Below the pieces are notes generated by a model. It did no database searches and was not told the DNA's origin. It saw only the letters and a program-made list of their open reading frames with translations. A stretch of 64,000 nt of DNA from Liquidambar formosana (taxonomy: Eukaryota > Streptophyta > Magnoliopsida > Saxifragales > Altingiaceae): the NCBI GenBank assembly GCA_039720395.1, contig CM077820.1, positions 50,459,666 through 50,523,665 on the forward strand. Reading direction: 5' to 3'. This document shows, one piece after another, positions 35,761-48,600 of this stretch (within the stretch, counting starts at the first letter, position 1; every line of letters begins with the position of its first letter). The position numbers and the translations under genes were made by a program.

Positions 35761-37311
35761 TCAGGTCAAGGTACATTTATCTTCTCTTCAGTAAAATTGT
35801 TGTGCTTTCGGTTTCTTATCGAAGTTTTTATTTGATTACTTCTCAACTTGCAAATACACTGAACAAAGTTAGCATTTAAATCAAAGTTTTTATTTGATTA
35901 CCACTTAAATTAGAGTTACTATAGAAGGAAAAATAAATTTAAGAGAACCAGTTTATGATGGCCATATCATCTGAGCGGTGGAGGTAAGAGTGAACAAAAT
36001 ATGAGGCATACATCAGAATTGAGCATGAAGGGAAAGCTAATAGGTTGCCAAAAAAATTGAAACATTATATTAAAATCGAAATGTTAAGAGAATGGTACTC
36101 AAATTTCTTACTTTAAGGTATTTAGAAGAGGGAACAAATTGCTGGATTAAAACTTATAGGTTATAATTAGAGCTCCTTATGCAAACTGTATGCGTGTATT
36201 CTTGCTTTATTCTTCTTTTGAGGAACAAAATCATCCGTTTTTTATTTTTGCCAGCTAAAAACATTATCATTAACCCAAATAAGGTGCCCTCCTCAATGAC
36301 ACCATAATTTAGGACGATAAAATGTAAGCATGACAATATCTCCTTTGTTCCGGTGGCAATCTAATCATGGCCGGCCTTAAGAAAATGCTAAATTTAATTT
36401 CCCAAATTTTCTTGCCCAAATGACATGACAGCTCTCACACCACCCACTATGAATAGTTAATTTTGTAATGAAATTTTTGATTAGTTAGACCTTGTTTGGG
36501 CTAGCTGTAGCTTTTGTTATTAGGTAGAATCAGAAGAGAATCAGAAGTTGCTGCATATTAAGGATATGATTGGTATTTTTGTTTCACATGTTATAACATG
36601 AATGACATACTTGTCATTACAAAAAGTTTCATTAAAAGGTTATTTGATTCCCGCATAACTTTTCGGCCAAAGCTGGGGGGGACTTTGCTTCTATTAAACT
36701 TACTTTTACAACCCATAATCACATATGTATAAGTCATCCAAATATGCCAAAAGAATGATTTTGGGCCATATAAGTGATTTTAGGTTGCCAAGATGCTCAC
36801 CCAAATTAGCCCTTAAGTCTAACTACCACATCATTTGAGCTAAGAGAATTTTGTCAAACTTGTTGGGTGATATAGCATTACTAATTTTGTAGAGACAAAT
36901 AATTTAGTCATGGGTGGTGTATATACTTGCTAGTGTGGCTTCCACTTTCTCAAGAGGCTCAAATTTTTTATTTTTAATTATTAAATTATTGACTTGTCAT
37001 TAATACATCAACGAATAACAAAGTGGGTAGATGAAACTATATAGTATTGCAGCAGTATTTCCCATTCAATAGTATTTTGAATATAATATCTAATGAAAAA
37101 AGCATCAACATGAATAGATTATCAAACTTTAATATGTGCTTTTTCAACATAATGGATTACTGATGTAGTTGAAATTCTTCCAAATATCATCGGACTGACA
37201 TGTGCATCATAACATTTCAGTTTATTATTTACAAAGGTGACATATATATGAAGTAGCACTTTGTCATCTTCAATTGGGTCATTTGCGTATGTAATGCTTA
37301 TTATTTTGATT

Positions 37312-37313
<2 letters not shown>

Positions 37314-37369
<56 letters not shown>
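37314..37369. repeat. (TA)n microsatellite upstream of the NLR
   Basis: About 25 uninterrupted TA repeats end about 85 bp before the NLR start codon, where the core promoter or 5' UTR would be expected. Length variation here could alter promoter spacing. Confidence 0.9.
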
Positions 37370-37375
<6 letters not shown>

Positions 37376-37454
37376 AAGTAGCTCTCTGTTTATTTTCTTA
37401 TTCTCGTCGTTATTGTTTTAGCTCTCCAGATTTGCTGTAAATCTATTCTCTGAA

Positions 37455-40400
37455 ATGGCGGGCATTGCAACTGCATCAGAAGTTGTTAAGCGCTCTATTG
37501 CTCCAATTCGACGCGAGCTTGGTTATTTGTATAACTACCACAACAATGTTGAGGATGTTAGAAGCCGACTTGAGAAGCTTGTGGATTTGAAAGGCGAAGT
37601 GGATCGATCTGTCGACGCTACGAGATATGGTGACGAGATCAATCCTGATGTTATAACCTGGCTACAGAGTGCGAATGGGATCATTAAAGAGGCAAGGAAA
37701 TTTCTCGATGATGAAAAAAATGCGGAGAAGCAGAGTTTCATTGAAGAGGCAAGGAAATTTCTCGATGATGAAAAAATTGCGGAGAAGCGGTGTTTCATCG
37801 AATTGTGTCCAAATTTGAAGTCTCGTTACCAGTTTAGCAAGAAAGCAAAGAAGACAGTAGCAGAAATTGTTAAAATTCAGGATGATGGGAAATTTGACCA
37901 AGTGTCTTATAGTGACACTACACTGGGGATGGGGCCCACATCAGGTTTTGAGGCTTTTGAGTCAAGAATGTCAATTTTGAAGGGAATTATGGAGGCGTTG
38001 ACAACTCCTGGTATCAACATGATTGGGGTATATGGGAAGAGGGGTGTGGGCAAAACCATGCTTGTGAAAGAAGTGGCCCGAAAAGCGCAGGAAGATAATT
38101 TATTTGATGTGGTGCTTATGGCAATTGTATCCCATCCTCCGAATGTAGGAAAAATTCAAGAGCAAATTGCTGACAAGTTGGGTTTGAAATTTGATGAGAA
38201 CAAGTCAGAATTTGACAGGGCAGATCAATTGCGTGATAAACTACGGAGAAAGGGAAGCATTCTTGTTATATTAGATGACGTTTGGGCAAAATTAGACGTC
38301 ATGTGGGAAGTTGGAATTCCCTTTGGAGAAGATTACGAGGGAAATAAAATAGTGGTTACATCTGAAAATGAAGGTACCTTACGCAATGAGATGGGTGCTC
38401 AAATGAATTTCTTAATTGGAGCATTGGTCGAACAAGAAGCGTGGAATTTTTTTAAGAAGATGGCAGGTGATGTTTTACTTCTAATTTAAAATTAAATTAA
38501 ATCATTTTTTTATTATTTATTTAATTTTAATATTAAGTTTATTTTTCATTATTTACGTTTGTTCTATCGTCACATTAAGGTGGTTACATTGTCATGCTTA
38601 ATGGACCTTTTAATAATACTTTTCAAAGATTTTGATATAAGCTAATGTGGTACAATTTACACGGATACACCTAATTACACAGGAAGAGAGGAAAAGGCAG
38701 ACGAAAATTACATCCCTCAAATGATATATGTACAAGTGATTTAAAATTTGTGGGAGAATCTTAGCTACACATCAGGCTCCTTAAAGTATTATTGTTGTAT
38801 CTTAGAGGTGAGAGCTGAGAGCACATATATTACATGTGCCTGAATTTGAAATTTAGTCCCTTTTAAAATCTAATTATCATATAAAATTATTGTCTTTTTA
38901 GTGATATCATTTTATTTATCCTGTTAACTAAATTTAGAAAAATTCTTTTTTTTCTTTTTCTTTTTTAAGGTAGACTAATTTTATGGACTTGAGACAGGAC
39001 AAAAAAAAAACTTGTTTCTTGGACCTTGCTTTGGAAGCATTTTTTTTTATTATAAATTTTATAGACTAATTTGTAGAATTCAAAACAATGTCACTTTGTA
39101 GAATTTTCAATACAATGTCACTTTGCTTTGTAACATTTTTTTTGTTTATTGGGCTACTTATTTTATATGCAAAATGGTAGGTCTATGTCAACAATGCCAC
39201 TTTGTGGAACTTTCAATACACTAGTTATAACACACGCACATGTATAATTTTTTTTTTTTTGGTTATTTAACAAAAAAAAAAAAAGAAAAAACATGAAGAC
39301 TTCATTTTTTTTTTTAATAAAAGAATTCTATACAATGTAATATTCCTATTTAGCCCTCTTTGATTTTATAATTTTTTTAAAACATATATATATCTAATTC
39401 CAAGATGTGAACTAGTGGTTTATGAAAATCATGTCTTACGAAGCAAAATATTTTGGGTTCAACTTCTTACATTTTTTTGGGTTAGCCAGTAGTCAAGTTA
39501 TCTTAGACATTAACTAAGAGATGAATATTATTAGTAAAACTAATTAAATAAAGTGAATAGCATTTAAGCATACCATATGTAGTGTGTTCTTCATCTCAAC
39601 CTCACTTTTCCTCTTCATAGACCAAAATGACTCATAGTATGCTCTCTAGTGTGTTCCCCTCCTAGGCGGGAGGACCATGCCTTAATGATTTCACTCCCAA
39701 CGGGTTCGTCCTTGCTCTGTTTCCCAGGTATGACGTTTTGAATATAAACACATCCTCTCACAGAGTATTTTTTTGTTTTTTTTTTTTTTTTAAGATAGGA
39801 TAACATAACAACATCCTCTCACAAGTTTGACGTTTTGAAATTTTTTTAAAATGTCAAAGTATTAAACGTTTTTGTTAGATTACGAGATAGATTACTCATT
39901 TTATGCTTATTGATATTTTATTTACATTGCATGTTATATGAGATTATGCGATGACTATCATTATGTGTTGGTCCTATCGCATATAATTAAAAAAATATTA
40001 AATAATTTTAATGTGGAGAAGTTACACTTTAAAGATCTCTATATATGCCCATATTACACAGCACCTAATTACACTAGGAAAAGAGGAAAAAGAAAAATTA
40101 CATTTTCTCTCTTTCTTCCATCTGTTTCACATAAGTTTAAGCTGTTTTTTATATAATTTGGGAGATATAGCTTGAATGAATTAAAGCCCACGAACGATTT
40201 GAGGTTTGGGAGAGGAATATCTCGCAACGTAATGCAAAATGAGACATATTTTCTTTCATTGTGGTTGTCTTAATTTAGAAACTGACTTTTTTGAACTCCA
40301 ATTATCTAATTAATTTATTGTCTTTTATTATTAATAATGTTATTGTTTTTCTGTTAACTTAATTTAAAGAAATTCCAACTCTTATTTCCCATAGGTGATT

Positions 40401-43400
40401 CCGTTGATGCTCCTGAACTAAAACCCACAGCAATTGAGATAGCTAAGGAATGTGTAGGCTTGCCACTTGCAGTTGCAGCAGTTGCGAATGCGTTAAAAAA
40501 GAAGAGTTTGCCTATTTGGAAGGATGCCTTGCAACAACTAAGGTCTTCTACCACAACAAACATCGACGGAATGGATACAAAAGTGTACTCATGTCTGAGG
40601 TTGAGTTACAATTATTTAGAAAGTGAAGAAGCGAAGTCATTATTCTTGCTTTCTAGTCTTCTTCCAAAAGATTATCATATTTCAATCCAAGACTTTTTGA
40701 AATATGGCAAGAGTTTGGGTTTGTTTCAAGACATCAAAACGTTGGAAGAACCAAGGAACAAAGTACGTAAATTGATCCATAAGCTTAAAGCTTCGTGTTT
40801 GTTGCTAGATAGTGACATTACCGGATCAGTAAAAATGCACGATGTTATTCGTGATGTTGGCATATCTCTCGCATCCAAAGATAAGCAAATTTCAGTTGTG
40901 AGAAATGGTATGGAATTGGAAGAACTTACAAAAGAGGAAAAACTCAAAATATGCCCTGCAATCTCATTGCCTGACATTGATATTCATGAACTTCCCACAG
41001 GTTTAGAGTGTCCAAAACTCAAGTTATTTTTGTTGTTTAACAACAATCCTTCAATGAAAATCCCAAACACCTTTTTTGAAGGGATGAAACAACTCGAAGT
41101 TCTAAATTTGACAAAGCTTTGTTTTTCATCACTCCCTTCATTACTTCCTAGCCTTTCAAACCTTCAAACATTGTGTCTGGATCAGTGCATGTTGCAAGAC
41201 ATACCTATACGAGACCTTGCTATAATTGGAGAAGTAAAGAAACTTGAAATTCTTAGCTTCGAAAGTTCGAATATAAAAGAGCTTCCAGTAGAAATAGGGC
41301 AGTTGTCTCTTCTAAGGTCGTTAGATTTGAGAAATTGTACCAAGCTTAAATTAATCCCACCCAATGTTCTAGCAAGCTTATCTCAATTAGAAGACTTATA
41401 TATGGGAAATAGCTTTGTTAATTGGGGGGTTGATGGCAATGCTAGCCTTACTGAGTTAGAACGCTTGCCTCGCTTGGTCACTTTAGATATAGGTGTAACT
41501 GATCCCAAGATTCTGCCAAAAGACTTGCCCTTTGAAAAGTTGATGAGATATAGAATATTTGTAGGAGATGTTTGGGACTGGTCTGGAAACTATGAAACCT
41601 CAAGAACATTGAAACTCAAACTCAATACAAGCATCGAACAGGAGGTTGGAATAAATATGTTGTTGAAGAGAACAGAGGATCTATATTTGCAAGAATTGGA
41701 AGGAATGAAAAGTATTCTTTATGACTTCAATAGGGAAGGCTTTCCACGATTGAAGCATCTCCATGTCGAAAGTAGTAATGAGATTGAATATGTTATTAAC
41801 TGCATGGAAAGGGTTCCAAACATAGCCTTTCCTAAGTTGAAGTCATTGTTTCTTCTCAATCTGATTAACTTGAAAGAAATATGCACTGGACAAGTTCCAG
41901 AGGATTCCTTTCGTAACCTAAGTATGGTAAAAGTGCAACATTGTGATACTTTAAAAAATGTATTCTCGTTGTCCATGGCTAGAAGCCTTTTGCAACTGCA
42001 AGAAATAGAAATAATGGAATGCCAGATCATGGATGAGGTTGTTACCGAGGGAAGAGAGGAAGCAAAAGACAATAATGAAACAAGGGATAAAATCATGTTC
42101 CCTCAGTTAGGCTACCTGACACTGAAACATCTACCACAGCTAGTGAGTTTTTGCTGCAAAGTCAAGACAATGCCCTCCGTACCACTTTTCGATGAAAAGG
42201 TATGTCAAATATGTTGGTACCTTCCAGTAGGTTGCCCATTACATTTTTTATTTTGCGTTTGCATTTTCTCTTTTGATTTTCAAAAAAAAAAAAAAAGAAA
42301 AAAAGATTTTTACTCACTTACTTTACCTGCATTAATTTGTCAAAGATACATTCAAGAAGATATACTCAAAGAATTTTGGAAAAGGGTGAATTGCACATGA
42401 GCCTCAAAACCAAGTAGGGACGATACTGCAAAATTACTCTAGCACAAGGACTATAAATATCCTCCCTTAGTACCTTGTGTCAATTAATGTGTTAAAAAAA
42501 CTCTATCTCTGCATTGTGCCTCTATGTCTGTTTGGTTCTGTTTTTTTTTTCATGGGGCTTGGCAACTATGTGGTGACGTTACTGGCTCTTAGTGGGATAG
42601 GTTTTTTCCACTGAGCTGATTGTGATTTTTTATAATTTTAAAAAAACACTATCCAAAAAAAAAAAAAAAAAAGAAAAAAAAAAGAAAGAAAGCTTTTTGG
42701 GGGAAGAAATATAGAGCATATTAAGTAGAATCAAAATCATATCACATAATCTTATTAGAGAAAAAAACGGCTCGGATATACATTCATTGAAAGGTTTTCT
42801 TGACGATGTGTCTATGTAACAACACACTGATTCCACTATTCCAGTGAGGCCTATAGTACAACTTCCATACGAGTTTAAAGTATCTGAATAGTTTCTTAAG
42901 TATATATATGGATGTACATACGTACAAATGTATGAATGCATACATGTACATAGAGTAATGCTTTGATTTGCTTTCTGTAGGTTGCATTCCAAAATCTAAA
43001 ATGTCTAAATATAGAAAATTGTGACAACTTGAGAAGCCTTTTCTCTCCTTCCATGGCTCATGATCTGGTGGCACTTCGAGCATTGAAAATAGCAAATTGT
43101 CGACGGATGGAAGAAATTATTGAGAAGGAAAAAGGAGCAAAAGAAGAAGCAATCGATAAGATCATGTTTCCCCTATTAGGCAATATTATTCTTGAAGATT
43201 TGCCCAACCTCACAATTTTCAATGCAGGAAATCATGCTTTGAAGTGTCCATCCTTAAAACTAATGAAGATAGTAGGCTGTCCCAAAATGAAGACGTCCAC
43301 TTCCACGTATGAAGACAACCTTGACATTGCCAGTGCACCCTTCTTCAATAAAAAGGTACATTAGATAAGGAGTTTTTTTTTTTTTTTGGATAAGCTGATA

Positions 43401-44781
43401 TGGAGTTATAATTAAGACCTAAAAATATTCTGGATCTATTAGAAAAAACCTCTTATAGTATGGCGCTATGGCCAAATCTCCCTTATATTTTTCACAAAAC
43501 TTTGAAATGTAAATAAGTGGGAAATAAGAAGTAAGTCTTGGGGTGCCAATAGAAGCCTCCTTGTTTAAAAATTAGGGCCCCATTTAAGTCCAACCTTCAT
43601 ATTTAAGCCAAAACACATTTGTGGATTGATTGATAGTGTGATTAGTAATTAATTATATATGCAAGCCAAGTTTGTATAAGTACAAGAAAATAAAAATTAA
43701 CAATAGTGGGTGTGTGAATATATATATATAGTAGGCCTTATCATGGGTGTCCTCATTGGGCCCAAAGAAGCTAAGGGCCAGTCGACCCTGTTTTGATGCA
43801 TTGACCAACAAGGTTCTCTTCAACGTTCGGGTTCCTTCTTTCCGTGTTCATCTACAAAATTTTCTTGTTTCCTTTTTAGAACTTGTCTCCAATTAAGGTT
43901 CTAAAAAGAGATAATTGTATATGTATGCCAATTGTGGTCATATATCCCCCTATAAAGTTTAGTTTTTCAGAATTTCTATTAATAGAATGAGGTCAATTCT
44001 GCAGGTTGCATTTCCCATATTGGAGGAATTGGTTCTCCAATCTATTTCCTGGAAAAAGATATGGAACTACCAACTCCCTGTTGGTTTGTTTTGGAAACTA
44101 AAATCCCTCAAGGTAGATGATTGTGACGACATATTGAATATTGTTCCATCTCATATGCTGATGAGGCTCCAAAATTTAGAGTCACTAGAAGTGCGCAATT
44201 CTAGTGGTTTGCTAGAATGTTTATTTGAATTTGAAGGGATAAACGATAAGGAAAGGCACATTCTAAGAGCCACTTCGTTGAGATATTTGTGTTTGTCGAA
44301 TCTCTCGAGCTTAGTGCATATATGGAAGAAGGGTTCTCTCCGATATTTCCCCTTTCAAAAGCTAAGTTCAGTGAAAGTTTATACGTGCAATAATATGAGA
44401 AATATCTTTACAACTTCCATAGCCAAAAGTCTTGTTCAACTCCAAGAATTATCAATATGGTCTTGTGAGAAGGTGGAAGAAATTGTGGAAAAGGAAGGAG
44501 AAGAAGAAGATGCAAGGGATAAGATTGGGTTCCCTCAAATGACTTCTTTAACCCTTCGAAGACTACCACAACTCAAGAGTTTCTGCCAAGGGATTCATAT
44601 TCTAGAATGGCCATCCTTGAAGAAATTGGAGGTGTACGAATGTAAGAATGCGGAGATCATATTTGCTGCAGAATTGAGTATAAGCGTGGAAGAAGAAAGG
44701 CGTGGGAAGGGGCATGTCGATGATGGTACTCCAACTAAAAAACCCCTTTTCTTAATGGACAAGGTATGCGCATCTACTTAA
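37455..44781 (+). CDS. CC-NB-LRR disease resistance protein (RPS2/At4g27190-like), exons 1-4
   Basis: Intracellular immune receptor class. Exons: 37455-38466, 40395-42199, 42981-43355, 44005-44763, all GT-AG. The frame stays open for 1317 codons, and reading past 44763 would stop at 44781. The N-terminus MAGIATASEVVKRSIAPIRR is typical of this CC clade. Motifs: P-loop GKRGVGKT (194-201), kinase-2 LVILDDVW (270-277), GLPLA (359-363), RNBS-D-like LSSLLPKDYHISIQDFLKYG, and MHD (485-487). From about residue 540 LRRs follow; exons 3 and 4 each open with VAF and close at a phase-0 donor after a Lys codon, the modular LRR exon pattern of this family. Oddities: the RNBS-B motif reads VVTSEN, with Glu304 where Arg is usual, and residues 79-97 are tandemly repeated at 98-116. 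Exon 5 probably lies at 50158. Intact by reading frame; activity unknown. Confidence 0.93.
38467..40394 (+). other. Intron 1 of the NLR, between RNBS-B and GLPL
   Basis: Starts GTGATG and ends CCATAG, splitting a Gly codon. Without splicing the frame stops within nine codons (MAGDVLLLI). At about 38650-38700 and 40050-40110 there are related pieces (CACCTAATTACAC, AGAGGAAAA), and TTATTGTCTTTTT..CTGTTAACT recurs near 38890 and 40320, so the intron carries a diverged internal repeat. No gene is seen inside. Confidence 0.8.
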
Positions 44782-44913
44782 TTAAAACTTCCTTTTTTTT
44801 ACAATGCTCATCGATACATAGACTTGAACTCTAGTAGAGGCAATGGGTTGGGTTTTAGCAGATGTGGGTCAAGTTGAATCCCAGGTTGCCTTGTCCGATA
44901 TAAAGTATGAGGG

Positions 44914-45316
44914 CGATTATTGTACGTAACCCCTTAATTTTATTTACACACCCCACTAATTTTTATTTATCGAGGTTTTACCAAAAATATAAAAGCTTTT
45001 TATAAAAGTTGGTCAATTAGAAAATGTAATTTTGAACAACTTTGCAGAAGGAATTTTTTCCAAAATCTATCATTTAAGTGGATATAGTTTTTTTATAATT
45101 TATCGTTTTTATTTCATTTTTGGCCAAAAAGTTCACATAAACAAAAGATTTTGAAAAAACTTTCTACTGCAAAGTTGTTTAAAATGATGTTTTCTAGTAG
45201 ACATCATGGTCAATTTTCATAAAACATTTTATATTTTTCTTAAATCTTGAGAAATTAAAATTAATGAGATCGATATAGGTACAAAAAAAGTTAAGGGGTT
45301 GCAATAACCAATCTCA
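44914..45316. mobile_element. Long inverted-repeat MITE copy
   Basis: The arms pair as GATTATTGTACGTAACCCC against GGGGTTGCAATAACCAATC, and inward as GTAATTTTGAACAACTTTGC against GCAAAGTTGTTTAAAATGAT. Same family as 16329-16722, but more diverged. Confidence 0.7.
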
Positions 45317-45636
45317 TAAAGTATAAACCTGCATAAATCCAACTTGCTTATCAGCCTAATTGGAAACAACCCAGTCGTCCGTTTATCAACCCATTTCTAT
45401 TAGAACATTTTTCTATTGAATTATTATTGAGAAACCCCAGCGAAAAAAAAAAAAAAAGGAACTAGACGTAGAAATTTCTAATAAAATTGGAATTGATTGG
45501 ATGGGTCCTAGCTAGGTAAAATTTTCTAGTTCTACATTCTATGTAAAAGAAACAATGATCGCCACTATGGCACACTGTCAAAGAAAAATATGGCTCATAT
45601 AGCAATGTCATTTTTCTATTCATTTTGAATATGAAG

Positions 45637-46072
45637 AGGTTATTGTCATCGCAAAAAATTATTTGTACTCCTTATTTAGCTTACACTTTTTCAAGTTTTA
45701 TAAAACATATATAAGGCTTTTATGAAAACTAATCACGTTGTCTACTAGAAAACATCACTCTAAACAACTTTATAGAATATAATGTTGTTGTTGTTTTTTT
45801 TTTCTTAAATCTATCATTTACATGGATTTTTTAGCGATTTTTCATGAAATATTATGTAAAAATGAAACAAAGACCATAAATGGCCAAAAAGTCTATGTAA
45901 ACAACAAATTTTAGAAAAACTTTCTTTTACAAAGTCGTTCAAAATGATGTTTTTAAATAGACAACGTGACTAGTTTTCATGAAAATCTTTTATATTTTTC
46001 ATAAAATATTAAAAAGTATAAACTAAGTAGTGATGCAAAAGAATTTTTGGACTAGCAATAGCCTACCTCCAT
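45637..46072. mobile_element. Long inverted-repeat MITE copy
   Basis: The arms pair as GAGGTTATTGTCATCGCAAA against GACTAGCAATAGCCTACCTC. The middle has AACATCACTCTAAACAACTT against AAGTCGTTCAAAATGATGTT. Same family as the previous element and arranged in the same intron. Confidence 0.7.
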
Positions 46073-48460
46073 AGATGATCGAGTACATGAGAAATGATAC
46101 TAGACCCAATCCACCCTATTGAATGCCTTAACTAGTATGGTAGGGCGGTTGTGGCCTTTGGACGGCATCAATTTAAATTCATTTATATAAATTCTTAGAT
46201 CATATGGACCTTACGCAAAAACAATAGCTTGATCAATGTTCCCTTTTTGTTGGGAGAGATTGGGCGTTACATGCAATCCCCCTTTTTCAAAGGATGGGTT
46301 GGGGAATATTTTATCATATATTAGGTACAATCCGTTATCATAGATTCTCTCTTTATCATATAGGTATGGTGTTTGGTTGTTATCATTTTCTTGTTCGTAA
46401 CAATAAAGAATAAAAAATTTCTATAATTAAAGTAATGTTAATAGTTCCATGAAGGAAAAAAAAAAAAAAAAAAAAAAAAAACAATCTTTAATAGGGAAAA
46501 ACTATAGGTTTTTAGTGACCCGTTCCCTCAGAACACATGTTAACATACATTTAATGATACAAGAGTGCAAGGAAATATGTGAAGATACATAATAATAATA
46601 AAAATAGTGTAAATAACATAGAAAAATGTTTAATACATTAAAAAAAATGGTGAAAATAGCTTTAAAAGTTAAGCAAACACATTAATTTTTCCACTCACTT
46701 TTTGCTTTATTAAATATATCTTAATATGTGTTTTAAGGGTACACATTAATAGGACCCAAAAGCTATACTAATAAAGAAAATTGTTGCAAAATTTTAAATA
46801 GTCCAATATGACACTTCCATTCCTTAACCAGCAAAGTTTTTAGTTTTGAGTTTATGAAGATAGAAGATATAGCAATTTAAATTGAGCTAAGTGGCTAATG
46901 ACCCTCTGGTCTAATGGCATTATATATGATGTCTCATCCTAATAGGTGTGTGAGGTTTACGGAAGTTTTGGTTTTTACTTCACGTGGGTGCGTACGTATG
47001 TGGGTGTGTGTGTTCTCCTATGAGGTAAGTGGAGTGGATAGATTGGTTGCAAAACCAATGCCCACAAAGCGAGATAAATTAATGGAGAGAGATAAATTAA
47101 AGATTAAAATGAGATGAGCACACAGATCACATATGCCACCATCCTAATTAATTATGATATGAATACAGTGATCATGGTGAATAAGGAACCATATCCATTT
47201 TCAATTTTCAATTTAAAAATCTATAAACAAATCTAATTTTGATTGATTTAATTATTATGATCAAAATTCAAGATAAATTAAAGGAACACATGCAATAGAG
47301 AAGAATTTACGTGGTTCATGGGTTACTTCACTTTGCACCCTCACTAAATAGGCATACATATGACAAATAAGGGAAATAATCCCATTATTTAAGCAACAAT
47401 TGAAGCCAAATTAAGTGACATGTTTGAAATCCCGACGGATTCTTTCTTCCTTCTCCGCCAACATAAATTAATTAACCTAAGCCAAATTTGATCCCATTAT
47501 TTAAGCAACAATTGAACCCACAAGTTATGCCACCATTAATCTAGTTAATTATGATATACATTGAATGGGCTCACAGTCAATTTGTTTAAGCCCTTTGAAT
47601 GTGTATGAGTTCTAGACTTGCATATGAAGGTGAGTTAAAATTGATGTAATTCACATATAAAAGGGGATATTCTTGAGGTTCACGTGTGAACTTGTCCCAC
47701 ATCTTTAGAAGAAATAAAGAAAATGGTTTAATATATAATGAATGAGCTCAAGCCTTTTGAATGGGTTTGTTAGATTTTGGACTCCCGTATGTCCCCAAAA
47801 AAAATCTCCTAAGCTTTTATAGTGTGACATGCCTATCAATTTTACGTACTACTTGATCATCACCTTAATTCTTTCACACACGTCTCTAAAAGTAACCTAA
47901 GCTTTTGGAGTATGACGTGTCCTTAGTCTTATCATCTTATGTGTTATTTCATTATCTCTATTTGGTTATGTTGATGGCCTGATGCATGATCTTGTGACTT
48001 TTCTGATTTACCCCTCCACATCTTAGCTATTGCAAGGGGATAAAAAAATCTAATCAATTCTCTGATCAAGCACATGCATAACATATGATATCCAACACTG
48101 ATTAGTAGTTTCTTAGGCCCTCATACCTAACTGTACCACCACAAAAAAATAAAATAAATAAGTACTCCATAAATAAATAAAAAGACAAATGTGTAGGACC
48201 TTTCGCTCAACCTCACAACACAACTAAGCAAGAGCTTGTTGTTGGTAACAGACAATATTTAAACAAAAACTATTAAAACTGAGGAAGTGGCCATTGAGGC
48301 CTCTTTGAAAATTTTCAGTTGTACCGACGGTTAAACAAGTTGACTACATCAAAATTTTCAAAATCAAATTGTAATTGCACTTCTTCAGAAAATCCTTTGG
48401 CAGTAACAAGATCAAATCATCATTTCTTTCACCGATTTTCACGCCAAAGAGCTTGTTATA

Positions 48461-48600
48461 TCCTTAAAGAAATTGGAGATGTATTCTTGTAAGAATGTGG
48501 AGATATTTTCCGCGGAATTGAGTAGCTTCAAAGAAATGTGTGGGAAGGGCCATCTAAGTACTCCATGTAAACAACCCTAGCCTTTTTCATGGTTGACAAG
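48461..48600 (+). pseudogene. Degenerate LRR exon end inside the long gap
   Basis: Matches the end of NLR exon 4 (44617-44763): KKLEMYSCKNVEIFSAELSS against KKLEVYECKNAEIIFAAELS, then GTGGGAAGGGCCATCTAAGTACTCC with a stop and a frameshift, ending GTTGACAAG before GTACG where the parent ends ATGGACAAG before GTATG. It is a relic of a former exon duplication, with the front part of the exon lost. Confidence 0.8.

Larger units (their letters stand above)
32991..37313. other. Intergenic region upstream of the intact NLR
   Basis: No assignable gene. It contains three copies of CGGCCCTCAATGGATCGAAT-like sequence (about 34277, 34350 and 34488), two promoter-like repeats (34397-34465 and 35440-35528), a MITE (34818-35117) and one unassigned small open frame (35575-35760). 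The rest is AT-rich without structure I can name. Confidence 0.6.

Noticed and set aside
38467..38489. NLR first exon ending at MAGDVLLLI
   Set aside because: This is intron read-through. The donor at 38467 and acceptor at 40393-40394 restore the conserved GD...GLPLA continuation.
42200..42400. NLR reading on past VCQICW to a stop at 42400
   Set aside because: The donor GTATGT follows Lys at 42199, as in other exons of this gene, and the extension is low-complexity.
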